A stretch of DNA of 64,000 nucleotides, taken from positions 9,480,501 to 9,544,500 of the forward strand of contig JAWHQI010000074.1 in assembly GCA_033032865.1 (NCBI GenBank), read 5' to 3'. The position numbers were made by a program, and so were the translations under genes. Origin of the DNA: Dactylorhiza incarnata (taxonomy: Eukaryota > Streptophyta > Magnoliopsida > Asparagales > Orchidaceae). Positions 1 to 10,400 of this stretch are shown here, piece after piece (positions within the stretch are counted from its first letter, which is position 1; each line of letters starts with the position of its first letter). Under the pieces are notes generated by a model. The model was not told where the DNA came from, made no database searches, and saw nothing but the letters and a program-made list of their open reading frames with translations.

Positions 1-1183
1 AGATACAAGCCACCAACCAGAAACAAACTTTAGGCAAGCAATTGATCTTTATTGATAGCATAAACTTCATTACAGGGCAAGACATGCTTGGCGAGACATG
101 ATTTCGCCAGCACAGATACCAAACAGAAATACAAGTAGATGAGGATAACTTGAGATCGCTCCAGACCGCGCGACCTCCCTGCGACTTCAACACACTGCCA
201 TACCGCAGCGCCTTGCCGATCACAGCACACCACCAATCCGCTGATCAGACCGCACCCTTCTTCCGACCTGTTGATCCTCCCAAACTCCAGCACCACAACT
301 CCAAGCCGCAGACCGCCCGAACACTTTCAGAGGAAGAGGTGATCGCTGCTGCCCACACTATCCGCAGAAGCTGCACAAGAGGAATTCAATCAGCAGACCG
401 CACGGTCAGAATAAAACAGACCGCAGGAAACAAGCGAACTCAGCTTACACTTGGTGTGTCTCTTTTTGCTGCTACATTGGCCTCCTATTTATAGGCATGG
501 GACCTGATCCAGTCACCACCCTATGAGATAGGATCACCACCCTCCAGATCGCGCGACCTGATCGGTCAACCCGCGCGATCAGCAACATAACTCCTGCTTC
601 ATTTTGGTGAACCCGCCAGCTTCAATGTCGCCATGAGAGACCGCCACTCTCACAGCAGACCGCGACTCCACAAAGAGCTCGCCAGACCGCCCGAAGCTAT
701 TCACCACCTGTGTTCGCACGAGACCGCGAACACAGTCAGTCCGCCATCAGATCGCGAACTCCTGTCCGCATGCCGATCTCCTTCTGAGACCGCGAACAGC
801 AACCAGCTCGCATACCAGTCTCCTCCTGAGACCGCGAACTAAGACCGCGCGACTAAGACCCTTAGTCCGCGAATACCCCCAGAAAGCACGGTCAGCTACC
901 AGACCGCATTCCAGAGAGAACTTGGATCAAACTGTGCGGTCACACCAGACCGCCACAGCCTTGAAGAGGACAACACGCCACGCGGTCACGCACAGACCGC
1001 GCGGCTCCTTCAGCAGACTTTGGACAAGACCAGCGGTCAACCCGGGAGACCGCAGCTAGGCTAAGATCAGCCAGACCGCGGATGCAGACCGCCAGGTCGT
1101 GCGGTCACGTCAGACCGCCCGACCTCCTCCCAGACCGCCCAGGTCCAAAAGCCTCCTTCACTTCCACTTCAACAATTTCAACA
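1..1183 (-). repeat. Copia-A 3' LTR (truncated by window edge)
   Basis: Direct repeat of about 5411-6589. On the - strand it starts TGTTGAAATTG at 1183. A TATA-like box lies at 485-493 (- strand TATAAATAG). The LTR carries about twenty copies of AGACCGC, plus GCGGTC in the opposite sense. Short open frames within it are LTR sequence without domains and are not annotated as genes. Confidence 0.93.
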
Positions 1184-4100
1184 CTCCCCCTTGAAGTGGG
1201 AAGTGGAAACCAACCCAAGTAGCTCCCTTAGCCGTGTGAACGGCCCCTTTGCCAGCGCCTTTGTGAAGATGTCTGCGACATTGTCCGCACTCCGCACATG
1301 CTCGACCGAAAGAGACCCCTCCAGCACCTTCTCCCGTATGAAGTGATGCTCGATCTCGATATGCTTGGTCCTCGCGTGACAAACTGGATTGGTTACCAGT
1401 TTGAGAGCACTCTCGTTGTCACCGCGTAGCAGAGTCGGCTCCCGAACCTCTTTGTGGACGTCTCCCACCAACCTCCTAAGCCAGATGGCTTCCTGAGCTG
1501 CCAAGGCCGAAGCCTTGTATTCCGCTTCTGTGGTGGAGACTGATACGGAATCCTGCTTCTTGCTGCACCATGATATAGCCGTAGGGCCCGCCATGAAGAT
1601 GAATCCAGATGTCGACTTCCGATCATCCGAATCTCCCCCGTAATCAGCATCCATGTATCCATGCACTTCGAAGCCCGCATCCCTCCTGTATAGGAGACCC
1701 ATGTCCGAGGTCGCCTTGACATACTTCAGAATGTTCTTGGCCGCTAGCAGATGAGGTATCCGAGGCTCCGCCATATACCGACTCACTCTGCCTACTGCAT
1801 ATGCAATATCCGGCCTCGTGATCGTCAGATAGATCAAGCTCCCAACCAGAGCTCGGAACACCAACGGATCTTGCATAATCCTCCCCTCATCCTTCCGAAG
1901 CTTCATAGCCTTCTCCAGAGGTGTAGAGATGCACTTCCCTTCCTTCATGCCGAATCGCTCCACGATTCGCTCCGCATATCCAGCCTGGGAAACCAGCACT
2001 CCACTTTCCTTCCTCTGCACCTCGAGTCCAAGGAAATGGTGAAGCTCACCTAAGTCCTTCATCTCGAACCTGATGGCCAGCTCGGCCCGAAGCTGAGCTA
2101 CTTCCTCCTTCGAGTTCCCCGTCACGATCATATCGTCGACGTAAAGCAGCACGATGACTTGAAGCTCCCCGCTCTTCTTGACGAACAAGCTTGAGTCTGA
2201 GTCTGAAGCACAAAATCCACAGAATAGGAGATATTCTGCGATCTTTCCATACCACGCCCTTGGCGCTTGCTTCAACCCATACATGGCCTTCTTCATCTTG
2301 CAGACATGCTCCGGAAAGTCTTCAGACACAAAGCCTGGTGGCTGGACCATGAAGATGTCCTTGTCAATCTCGCCATACAAGAAGGCATTCTTGACGTCGA
2401 GCTGCCAAATCTCCCATCCACTGAACGCCGCCAAGGCAATGATGAACCGAACTGAAGTCATTTTGGCCACCGGACTAAAAGTCTCTTCATAGTCTTCACC
2501 GTATTGCTGCGAGAACCCCCGAGCTACAAGACGAGCCTTGTAACGCTCGATACTGCCGTCAGCTTTCTTCTTCAATTTGTAGACCCATTTGCATGTTACA
2601 GGAGTAGTGCCCTTGGGCTTGGGCACAAGAGACCAGGTCGCATTCTTCTCAAGAGCTGCCATCTCTTCTTGCATTGCAACATCCCACTCCTTCACGCCTT
2701 GGGCCTTCTCAAAGCTCGACGACTCCCTCTCATCCAAGGGACCAGCGAAGAAACATGAGACAAAGCTCACTGCGTTTCCTCCTGTATAGCGATCAGGGGC
2801 AACGATTGCTCGCTTCGACCTCCTCAGCTCCTTCCCCTGAACCGCATTATCTCCAGCTGCTTCTTCCCTAGCTCCTCTTCCAGACGTGCTAGGAGCATTG
2901 CTCCCCCTGCTCCCTGAACCAGAAGCCCCCGTCTCGGAACTAGAAGGAGATGGACCACCTGGTGACACAGGTAGCTCCACCTGAAGATCTTCCACTGCTT
3001 GCTCTGGCACCTCCACCCTGCTCTCTGGTAGCTCCAGTCCAGAAGACCCCTTATAAGATGTCACCTCATCAAATACAACGTCGCGAGATACAACAAATCT
3101 TCGCGTCTCTGGGTCCACGCACTTCCATCCTTTCTTCCGCTCATCGTATCCCACGAAGACTAGCTTCCTTGCTTTCGCATCTAGCTTTGTCCGAAGAGCA
3201 TCTGGGACATGCACGTAGCAAGTGGAACCAAACACCCTAAGGTGTGCCACGCTTGGCTTCTCCTTGAACATCATCTCATGCGGGGTCAACATGTTGATGG
3301 GGCTCAGAGGCATCCTGTTGATGACGTAGGCAGCACAAGACATTCCCTCCGCCCAGAAGGACTTTGGAATACTCTTGGCATGCAGCCAACACTTGCAGGT
3401 CTCCGTCAGATGACGGATCTTCCGCTCTGCAACTCCGTTCTGCTGTGGAGTATGTGCACAAGTAAGCTCCCTCCGGATGCCTGCCTTCCTGCAAAAAGTA
3501 GAGAACTCACTGGAGGTGAATTCCCCTCCGTTGTCAGTCCTCAGCTTCTTCACCCGCAGTCCCAGCCGACCTTCCACGAGCTCCTTGAACTCCACAAACT
3601 TGGCAAACGCCTCCGCCTTCTCCTTCAGGAAATATACCCAGACATATCTGGTGTAATCATCGATCAACACCAGCATATATCTGCTGCCTCCGAGGCTTGG
3701 GGTAGCAGTCGGTCCCATCAAGTCACCGTGGATGCACTCTAGCGGCTGACTACTCCTTGTCTGCGACTTTTCAAACGGTAGTCGATGAGACTTGCCGAAC
3801 TGACATCCCGCGCAAACATGACCTTCTCCGTAGGAAGATAGACTTGGCAGGCCCTTGACCAGACCTTTCACCGCCATTGCTTTCAGCTTATCCATTCCTA
3901 CATGCCCCAACCTCTCATGCCATATAACGGCACCATCATTCGTCTTCATCTTGTCAACGTAGGAACTTGTCGATAAAACGAACAAGTCCTTTGCCCGTCT
4001 CCCGATATGAACGACCTCGGCCTTCACGGCCTCTACATTACGTAGAAATTTCACTTCTGTTGGGCCGAACAGAACGTGATACCCAGCGTCAACAGCGTTG

Positions 4101-4765
4101 GTCACGGAGAAGAGGTTTTTCTTCATTCCGGGCACATGATAGACACTCTTCAAAGTAAGTGGCCCTCTATCACTGCCCAAAGAAACAACCCCCACCTTTT
4201 CTACTGGATGCACGGTATTATCAGCAGTAATGATTGCATTGTTACCTGTGTAGGGCTGTGCAGAAGAAAGCTTGGTCCCGTCTCCGGTGAGGTGATGAAC
4301 ACACCCCGAGTCCACGATCCAGTCCTCCAAATAGTTGATGGGAGCCGAAGCTCCAATAGAAGCCGAGAAGGCTCCTCCCCATCCTCCATCTATATGTCTG
4401 GCCTCAGCTTCCTCCTTCTCCGCAGCATGCCCTGCTTGAGTGACCACTCTGCAATCCTTCTTGAAGTGCCCAACCTTCCCGCATTTGTAGCATTTGAGAC
4501 CTTCCTTCTTCTTCTTCTCCTCAGCCTTAGGAGGATAGCCCCTCTCCTGCTGTCCAGAAGTTGAAGGCCCATAGCCTCCAGTGGTCTTCTTCTTCTTATC
4601 CCACTTCTTTTTCTTCCCCGAGAAGAGAACTTCGCCATCTCCCCCAGTCACTGACAACCCCGCCATCTGTCTTGCCAAGCTTTCTTGCGAAGAAAGCAAG
4701 TTCTCCAGCTCCAACAGAGACGGCTGATTTGCCCATCCCTGCACCGACGTCACAAAAGGCCACAT
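1178..4765 (-). CDS. Copia-A gag C-terminus and pol (protease-integrase-RT-RNase H)
   Basis: An uninterrupted 1195-residue frame. Visible in order: a CX2CX4HX4C zinc knuckle (residues 92-105); aspartic protease DSG (152-154); integrase HHCC zinc site (H283, H288, C318, C321) and D348, D411, E447; copia reverse transcriptase with YVDD at 875-878; C-terminal RNase H with the MDADYGGD motif. All catalytic residues I can check are present. The last Cys codon and the TGA stop are the first six bases of the 3' LTR, so pol ends inside the LTR. The frame opens just after a frameshift relative to upstream gag (near 4755), so the apparent start is not a real start codon context; the natural product would be a gag-pol polyprotein. 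Copia-B keeps gag and this segment in one frame across the junction, which supports a 1-base change here. Confidence 0.92.
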   Translation of the reverse strand: MWPFVTSVQGWANQPSLLELENLLSSQESLARQMAGLSVTGGDGEVLFSGKKKKWDKKKKTTGGYGPSTSGQQERGYPPKAEEKKKKEGLKCYKCGKVGHFKKDCRVVTQAGHAAEKEEAEARHIDGGWGGAFSASIGASAPINYLEDWIVDSGCVHHLTGDGTKLSSAQPYTGNNAIITADNTVHPVEKVGVVSLGSDRGPLTLKSVYHVPGMKKNLFSVTNAVDAGYHVLFGPTEVKFLRNVEAVKAEVVHIGRRAKDLFVLSTSSYVDKMKTNDGAVIWHERLGHVGMDKLKAMAVKGLVKGLPSLSSYGEGHVCAGCQFGKSHRLPFEKSQTRSSQPLECIHGDLMGPTATPSLGGSRYMLVLIDDYTRYVWVYFLKEKAEAFAKFVEFKELVEGRLGLRVKKLRTDNGGEFTSSEFSTFCRKAGIRRELTCAHTPQQNGVAERKIRHLTETCKCWLHAKSIPKSFWAEGMSCAAYVINRMPLSPINMLTPHEMMFKEKPSVAHLRVFGSTCYVHVPDALRTKLDAKARKLVFVGYDERKKGWKCVDPETRRFVVSRDVVFDEVTSYKGSSGLELPESRVEVPEQAVEDLQVELPVSPGGPSPSSSETGASGSGSRGSNAPSTSGRGAREEAAGDNAVQGKELRRSKRAIVAPDRYTGGNAVSFVSCFFAGPLDERESSSFEKAQGVKEWDVAMQEEMAALEKNATWSLVPKPKGTTPVTCKWVYKLKKKADGSIERYKARLVARGFSQQYGEDYEETFSPVAKMTSVRFIIALAAFSGWEIWQLDVKNAFLYGEIDKDIFMVQPPGFVSEDFPEHVCKMKKAMYGLKQAPRAWYGKIAEYLLFCGFCASDSDSSLFVKKSGELQVIVLLYVDDMIVTGNSKEEVAQLRAELAIRFEMKDLGELHHFLGLEVQRKESGVLVSQAGYAERIVERFGMKEGKCISTPLEKAMKLRKDEGRIMQDPLVFRALVGSLIYLTITRPDIAYAVGRVSRYMAEPRIPHLLAAKNILKYVKATSDMGLLYRRDAGFEVHGYMDADYGGDSDDRKSTSGFIFMAGPTAISWCSKKQDSVSVSTTEAEYKASALAAQEAIWLRRLVGDVHKEVREPTLLRGDNESALKLVTNPVCHARTKHIEIEHHFIREKVLEGSLSVEHVRSADNVADIFTKALAKGPFTRLRELLGLVSTSHFKGEC
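1184..1198 (-). promoter_or_regulatory. Copia-A polypurine tract
   Basis: Directly upstream of the 3' LTR on the - strand lies the purine run TTCAAGGGGGAG, the expected primer for plus-strand DNA synthesis. The same tract occurs at the matching place in Copia-B. Confidence 0.8.
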
Positions 4766-5264
4766 ATTCCTTCCGCAAGCCGCGGATGATGTGCCTCTTC
4801 AGCTTCGCCTCAGAAATTGGCTCATCAGGATCCAGTGTTGATATCTCAGCGCAGAGATTCTTCATCTTCAGAAAGAAAGTGGAGATAGAAAGATCGCCCT
4901 GAGCCGACCTTGTCAGCTCATTCTCCAAGAACTGCAGCCTCGCTACATTCTTCTTATTAAACAGCCCATCCAGGGCTCTCCAGATCTCGGCAGCTGATCC
5001 ACACCCTAAGATGTGATCAAATAGATCAGGTGAAATGGCACGCTTCAAAGTGAACTCGGCCTTGGCATTGGTCTTTCTCCACGCCCTTACGGCCGGACCA
5101 TTGTCACCAGCTTCCGTTGCCTTCACCTCTTCTGTCTCATTTCCTCCAACAACTTCCCATAGATCCTCACCCAGAAGATAGCTCTGCATACATGACTTCC
5201 ACTTCTTGAAGTTAGTCGATGTAAGCATCTCAATACCAAGACCTCTTGCAAATCCACCTTCCAT
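4596..5264 (-). pseudogene. Copia-A gag N-terminal part, frameshifted before the zinc knuckle
   Basis: 222 residues open, of which about the first 170 match the N-terminal part of the Copia-B polyprotein, including the start region (MEGG) and the region ending LRKEYVAF. After that the frame diverges and runs out of frame to 4596. This is a copia-type gag (capsid region, UBN2-like in character), the structural protein of the virus-like particle. The break lies near 4755: Copia-A has one base more than Copia-B in an A/G/C-rich stretch. The start at 5264 is about 90 bp from the PBS and matches Copia-B. Gag would therefore be made without the knuckle unless there is frameshifting. Confidence 0.85.
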
Positions 5265-5340
5265 TGTTTTTCCTCTGGTTCCTTCTTCACAAAGGCGATG
5301 GCTACTCTAAGTTGCAACCTGCTCTATCCACTCCAACCTA

Positions 5341-5352
5341 CCTTTGATACCA
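5341..5352 (-). promoter_or_regulatory. Copia-A primer-binding site (iMet type)
   Basis: On the - strand the sequence directly after the 5' LTR is TGGTATCAAAGG, close to the complement of the 3' end of initiator Met tRNA (canonical TGGTATCAGAGC). This fixes the element's direction. Confidence 0.85.
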
Positions 5353-6589
5353 TGTGAAATTTTTCTAAGGACCTTGTGAGAGCAAGCAGGAATCGATTAT
5401 GCAACTTAGAGATACAAGCCAAACAACCAGAAACAAACTTTAGGCAAGCAATTGATCTTTATTGAAAGCATAAACTTCATTACAGGGCAAGGCATGCATG
5501 GCGAGACATGATTTCGCCAGCACAGATACCAAACAGAAATACAAGTAGATGAGGATAACTTGAGATCGCTCCAGACCGCGCGACCTCCCTGCGACTTCAA
5601 CACACTGCCATACCGCAGCGCCTTGCCGATCACAGCACGCCACCAATCCGCTGATCAGACCGCACCCTTCTTCCGACCTGTTGATCCTCCCGAACTCCAG
5701 CACCACAACTCCAAGCCGCAGACCGCCCGAACACTTTCAGAGGAAGAGGTGATCGCTGCTGCCCACACTATCCGCAGAAGCTGCACAAGAGGAATTCAAT
5801 CAGCAGACCGCACGGTCAGAATAAAACAGACCGCAGGAAACAAGCGAACTCAGCTTACACTTGCTGTGTCTCTTTTTGCTGCTACAGTGGCCTCCTATTT
5901 ATAGGCACGGGACCTGATCCAGTCACCACCCTATGAGATAGGATCACCACCCTCCAGATCGCGCGACCTGATCGGTCAACCCGCGCGATCAGCAACATAA
6001 CTCCTGCTTCATTTTGGTGAACCCGCCAGCTTCAATGTCGCCATGAGAGACCGCCACTCTCACAGCAGACCGCGACTCCACAAAGAGCTCGCCAGACCGC
6101 CCGAAGCTATTCACCACCTGTGTTCGCACGAGACCGCGAACACAGTCAGTCCGCCATCAGATCGCGAACTCCTGTCCGCATGCCGATCTCCTTCTGAGAC
6201 CGCGAACAGCAACCAGCTCGCATACCAGTCTCCTCCTGAGACCGCGAACTAAGACCGCGCGACTAAGACCCTTAGTCCGCGAATACAGAAAGCCCGGTCA
6301 GCTACCAGACCGCATTCCGGAGAGAACCTGGATCAAACTGTGCGGTCACACCAGACCGCCACAGCCTTGAAGAGGACAGCACGCCACACGGTCACGCACA
6401 GACCGCGCGGCTCCTTCAGCAGACTTTGGACAAGACCAGCGGTCAACCCGGGAGACCGCAGCTAGGCTAAGATCAGCCAGACCGCGGATGCAGACCGCCA
6501 GGTCGTGCGGTCACGTCAGACCGCCCGACCTCCTCCCAGACCGCCCAGGTCCAAAAGCCTCCTTCACTTCCACTTCAACAATTTCAACA
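5353..6589 (-). repeat. Copia-A 5' LTR
   Basis: 1237 bp, TG...CA. TATA-like box at 5895-5903 (- strand). It differs from the partner LTR by a small indel near 6286 and about 15 substitutions. Like the partner it carries about twenty AGACCGC motifs. Confidence 0.94.
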
Positions 6590-7090
6590 GGGGCAGGAGC
6601 AAGCTCCCAGAAGGCAGGAAGAACGGCGTATGGAAGAGCGTCGGAATGATGATCATCGCCGAGACCTCCGAAGGGATCAGGGTCCCCGACCACCACAAAT
6701 TTACACTCCCCTCAACATGTCGCGAACCAACGTGCTTTATGCCATTCAAGACAGCCCGACATTCTGTAGGCCGAGGCCGTCTATTCCAAACGAAAGAACC
6801 GACCAGTCAAAGTATTCCAAGTTTCATAGAGGAGCTGGTCACACGACTGAGGAATGCTCTAGATTGAAGGAAGAAATTGAGCGCCTTGTCAGGCAAGGGC
6901 TCCTCGGAAGGTTCCTGCATGGTCAGTTGCCAAACCAGCCACAACAACCCAGGCAGCCAAGAGATCAACCTCCCGCACCTCACGGCGCAGCGGCGGGAAG
7001 GCTGATGGTAGGAGAAGTCGAGACTATAGCCGGGTCTCCTAACCTCGCCGCTCAGATTCTTTCCATTGCTAGGCCCGAGAGGGGGCACGA
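6590..7090 (+). pseudogene. Tat-1 gag C-terminal part
   Basis: Open from the Copia-A junction (frame of the Met at 6630). It contains a degenerate zinc-knuckle-like segment with a GHTTEEC end, in which the first expected Cys is Ser (KYSKFHRG), followed by the charged LKEEIERLVRQGLLG stretch typical of Tat gag, a Gln/Pro-rich linker and an ETIAGSP motif. A frameshift near 7080-7090 separates it from protease. The N-terminal part is beyond Copia-A, outside the window. Confidence 0.82.
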
Positions 7091-7472
7091 GGATAAAAAA
7101 ACTCAAGCAAGACACCACCATTACCTTCAAAGAAGAAGATCTAGAGGGGTTGCGGCTGCCCCACCAAGACCCGCTCATAATCAACGCTGGGATCGGGGAT
7201 CCCTGTTTCAACGTCAAGAGAATACTAGTCGACAATGGGAGCTCAGTCGACGTCCTGTTTCTCTCCACTCTACGAAGCATGATACTCACCAAGGAGAACC
7301 TCAGCCCAGCAGCGGGGCCCGTCTACGATTTTGACAACCGCCCCGTTCCGGTCCAGGGCATGATTACCCTTCCGGTAACGCTCAACGAGTTTCCAAGGCA
7401 GGAAACTCACAACATTCAGTTCGTAGTCGTGGAGTCATGCTCCGCCTACAACACAATCTTTGGGAGACCACT
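7080..7472 (+). pseudogene. Tat-1 aspartic protease, split by an insertion
   Basis: The frame shows the Tat-type protease region: the lead-in ITFKEEDLEGLRLPHQDP, catalytic segment ILVDNGSSVDVLF (DNGS is usual in this lineage), and YNTIFGRPL near the end. It stops at the 7473-12352 insertion; homologous sequence resumes at 12358. Expected role: maturation of the gag-pol polyprotein. Confidence 0.85.
7468..7472. repeat. TSD CCACT, left
   Basis: CCACT here and at 12353-12357 flank the 7473-12352 insertion exactly. Confidence 0.85.
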
Positions 7473-10400
7473 TGTAAGACCCTATTTTTTTGACAAAACC
7501 GGGTCTTATGCCCAGAACCGCCGCTTTACGGTGACACCAACACTCGGGAAGGTCGCCACTACAAAACGCCGATCCTGCCGGCCATATCGATCACAGAAGA
7601 AGAAAAGTATAAACGAACAAATAGAAGTTCAAGTCCACAATCACATGTTATATATAATAAATGTCCACATGATATAACTGAAATAACAAAGGTTACAGTA
7701 ATAAAGGGCTCATGCCCTATACATCATGTCCTCACTACAAGGTCACTTGCAGAAGCAAACTACTAATCACTCACTAATCCTGAAACTGGTGCTCCTGTAC
7801 TAGACTGTCCGCCTCCATCTGCACCGGCCTCCAGTGCTGCTGCGTCTCTTCGATCCCCTAAAATGATATGGTCCACCGACCGTTTGTCAAAAAGACTAAG
7901 CCTTATGTTCCCCACCCCTCCCTCAATGGCTCCTAGGCACCGTGTGGGAGGATGAAGAGGAGGACAACAAGGGGTATAAAACAAAGCAGATGATGGCGGA
8001 TCTTGCCTACAGGAAATGTCTACAACTACACATATGTATATAGATAATTGAAGCAGTAATAGAACACGGTAAAGAGCAGGTAAAAAACAGTAAGTAAAGA
8101 TAAGTACATAATAGAAATGTAACCATTGATTTATAGGAATGCCCATACAAACCTATAGACCAAGGGGTCGTTTTGCAGGGCTTATCATATAAAAAGTCCC
8201 ATAACCAATTTATACGATAGGGGTAGGGGTTGAAATGCAATGTTTATGCCATGACATGCAGAATTATGTAGTTTATGCTATGTTCATACAAGTGCAACTC
8301 ACACACTTCGACTCGATACGCACATACCTTTAGTTTCCCCTTTTTGGAGCTAGCAAGACACCCATGATACTACTGTAGTGGAAAACGGAAGCGGTGGGTT
8401 GGGCCTCGCCCACCTCTAGGTTGGTATTCACACTACCTAACCTACACCTATCGTACGCATCAACGCAAAACTGCGGAGCATCTGCGTACTCTTACTGGCT
8501 GGACCACTAGACTTTTCTTGGCCAAGTGCAAATCCACACTTGCCGAGTCAGCATATTAATGTCGGTGTGAACGACCGTCAATACCGAAGACCCACCACCT
8601 TTATGCACATGCAAACATGTTTACCATCTATCTCTGAGCCATAAACTCCCTGGGCTAACCCACCAGTCACCATAACCTTCCGAGCCACCCGCTCGCCGAA
8701 CCAACCCATCCGTACCAACAAGCATTACCGAGTCACAAGCTCACCGGACTAACTAGTCCGCTGCTACAACCACCGAGCCTACCGTTCGTGAACCAAACCA
8801 ACTAACCTCTCGTAACCACGGGGTGTGGGTGTGTGTATTGTTAAGTTAATCTTGTACAACATCTTACTCCTACAATTTATCGTTAATCTTGGACTTCCCG
8901 AGGTCTACCCTATGAGGGGCTCGTAGCGGTACTAGGAGCTATGATGGGATGATAGCCCAAAGCTCCCTTTCTCAAGACACTTAGTGTTATTGGTGTCTAC
9001 CCATAAGAATACCCCTCTTATCTTTTCTCTTGAATTAATCTCCCAAGTGTTTTCTGACTCCCCACGGGAAAGACGATCTTTCGTCAAATCCCGAGCACAA
9101 GTTTACCCTTAACTCACCAAGCACACTCTCATCACATAAACTCCTTTTGGTGACCTCCAATCTCTTCAACCAGGCTAGGCAAACCAACTACCTTCCATTC
9201 ACACCCACTGGTCTTCAATTTATTCAAATTTTACAGTTTTACTATACGCAGACCAAATGAGTTATATGAGTTGCATGAGAGGAGGTACTCCAAATATTCA
9301 TCCAAATGACTCAAAATTATTACTGGGAGTCTATCATGATATTCTATGACTAACTCTAGAGGATCATATTTTTCCTTAATTATTTAACATTTATTCTAAT
9401 TTCTCCAACATTTGCCAAGTATGAAATTGAACATGAAGTGTAAGGTATTCTTATGATATGGATCCCATAAAATTATGGTAAATCTATGATGTCAAAATAA
9501 CAGTAAATACATAATATCACAATTTTGCAGTAAGGGGTTGCCCTCTAATTATAATATTGATTGATTACCCCATCTTAGAAATTAAAAAAAGGAACCACCA
9601 ACATTACTTGTCCAAAAATTATGGGAAAATTACCAGACCTTTATATTGATCAGAAAAGTCTACTGACTAAATTTCAGAATTTATCAGAACTAATTAGTCA
9701 CATAATTAAATATTCCAAGTAAACACATATTAGGAAAAATTGTGAAGTAACCTACTGATAAATAATTCCAAAAATTATACAAAAATTCAGAGAGCTTTCT
9801 AATGCCCTAAAATGTCCTACCACCAAGTTTCATAATTTTCCAAAGGATATATGTCCCTCATTTATTTAACATATCACTAAGACAAAATAGATGATTTGTG
9901 AATGAAGTGCTAATTAAATCAATTCAATAATTACACAAAAATTACCAGAGGTCTATATCATGATTTTATGTAATCTACCAAACTTTCATCAACATCCAAG
10001 ATAATTTGAGCATGTTAATCCTTTTATAAAAATGTTCCCCAAAAAGGTTATAACCTAAATCAGAGGGGATAAGTGTTCTTAAAATTCTAATAAAATTTGC
10101 TAGGACATATTTACACCCTATGAACTTATCTACCAAGTTTCATGACCATTCAAGGACATATGCCCCTATGTCCTTCACAAGGCTCAAAGTGCAACCCTAG
10201 GGTTTGAACTAGGTTCCTAGGGCATATCCACCCCACATCACCCCAAATTACTCATGGGGGTGTCTTATGTGATCCTAAACCAGTGGCCAAAGTTTCACAC
10301 CACTTTGATGAGATTTGACCACCTAATTCCATCATGTGCACTTTTGACCTAGTTTGACCAAGTTTGACCAAACTTGGGTTAACTAATTACCCAACCAATT

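Larger units (their letters stand above)
1..6589 (-). mobile_element. Copia-A: Ty1/copia LTR retrotransposon, nearly complete
   Basis: The element reads on the - strand. The LTR at 5353-6589 is its 5' LTR and the LTR at 1-1183 its 3' LTR, cut by the window edge. Between them lie an iMet-type PBS (5341-5352), gag (4596-5264) and gag/pol (1178-4765). Domain order protease-integrase-RT-RNase H defines Ty1/copia; I do not assign a lineage. It sits inside the gag of a Tat gypsy element, which continues directly at 6590. The likely TSD is GGGGC at 6590-6594, but its partner is outside the window. The two LTRs show only about 15 differences by eye, so the insertion is young. Copia-B at 46600-53192 is a close relative. 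Confidence 0.95.

Noticed and set aside
150..842. 114- and 69-codon frames, repeated at 5560-6252, 46873-47503 and 52253-52883
   Set aside because: They lie in LTRs, antisense to the element, and are shared only because the LTRs are copies.
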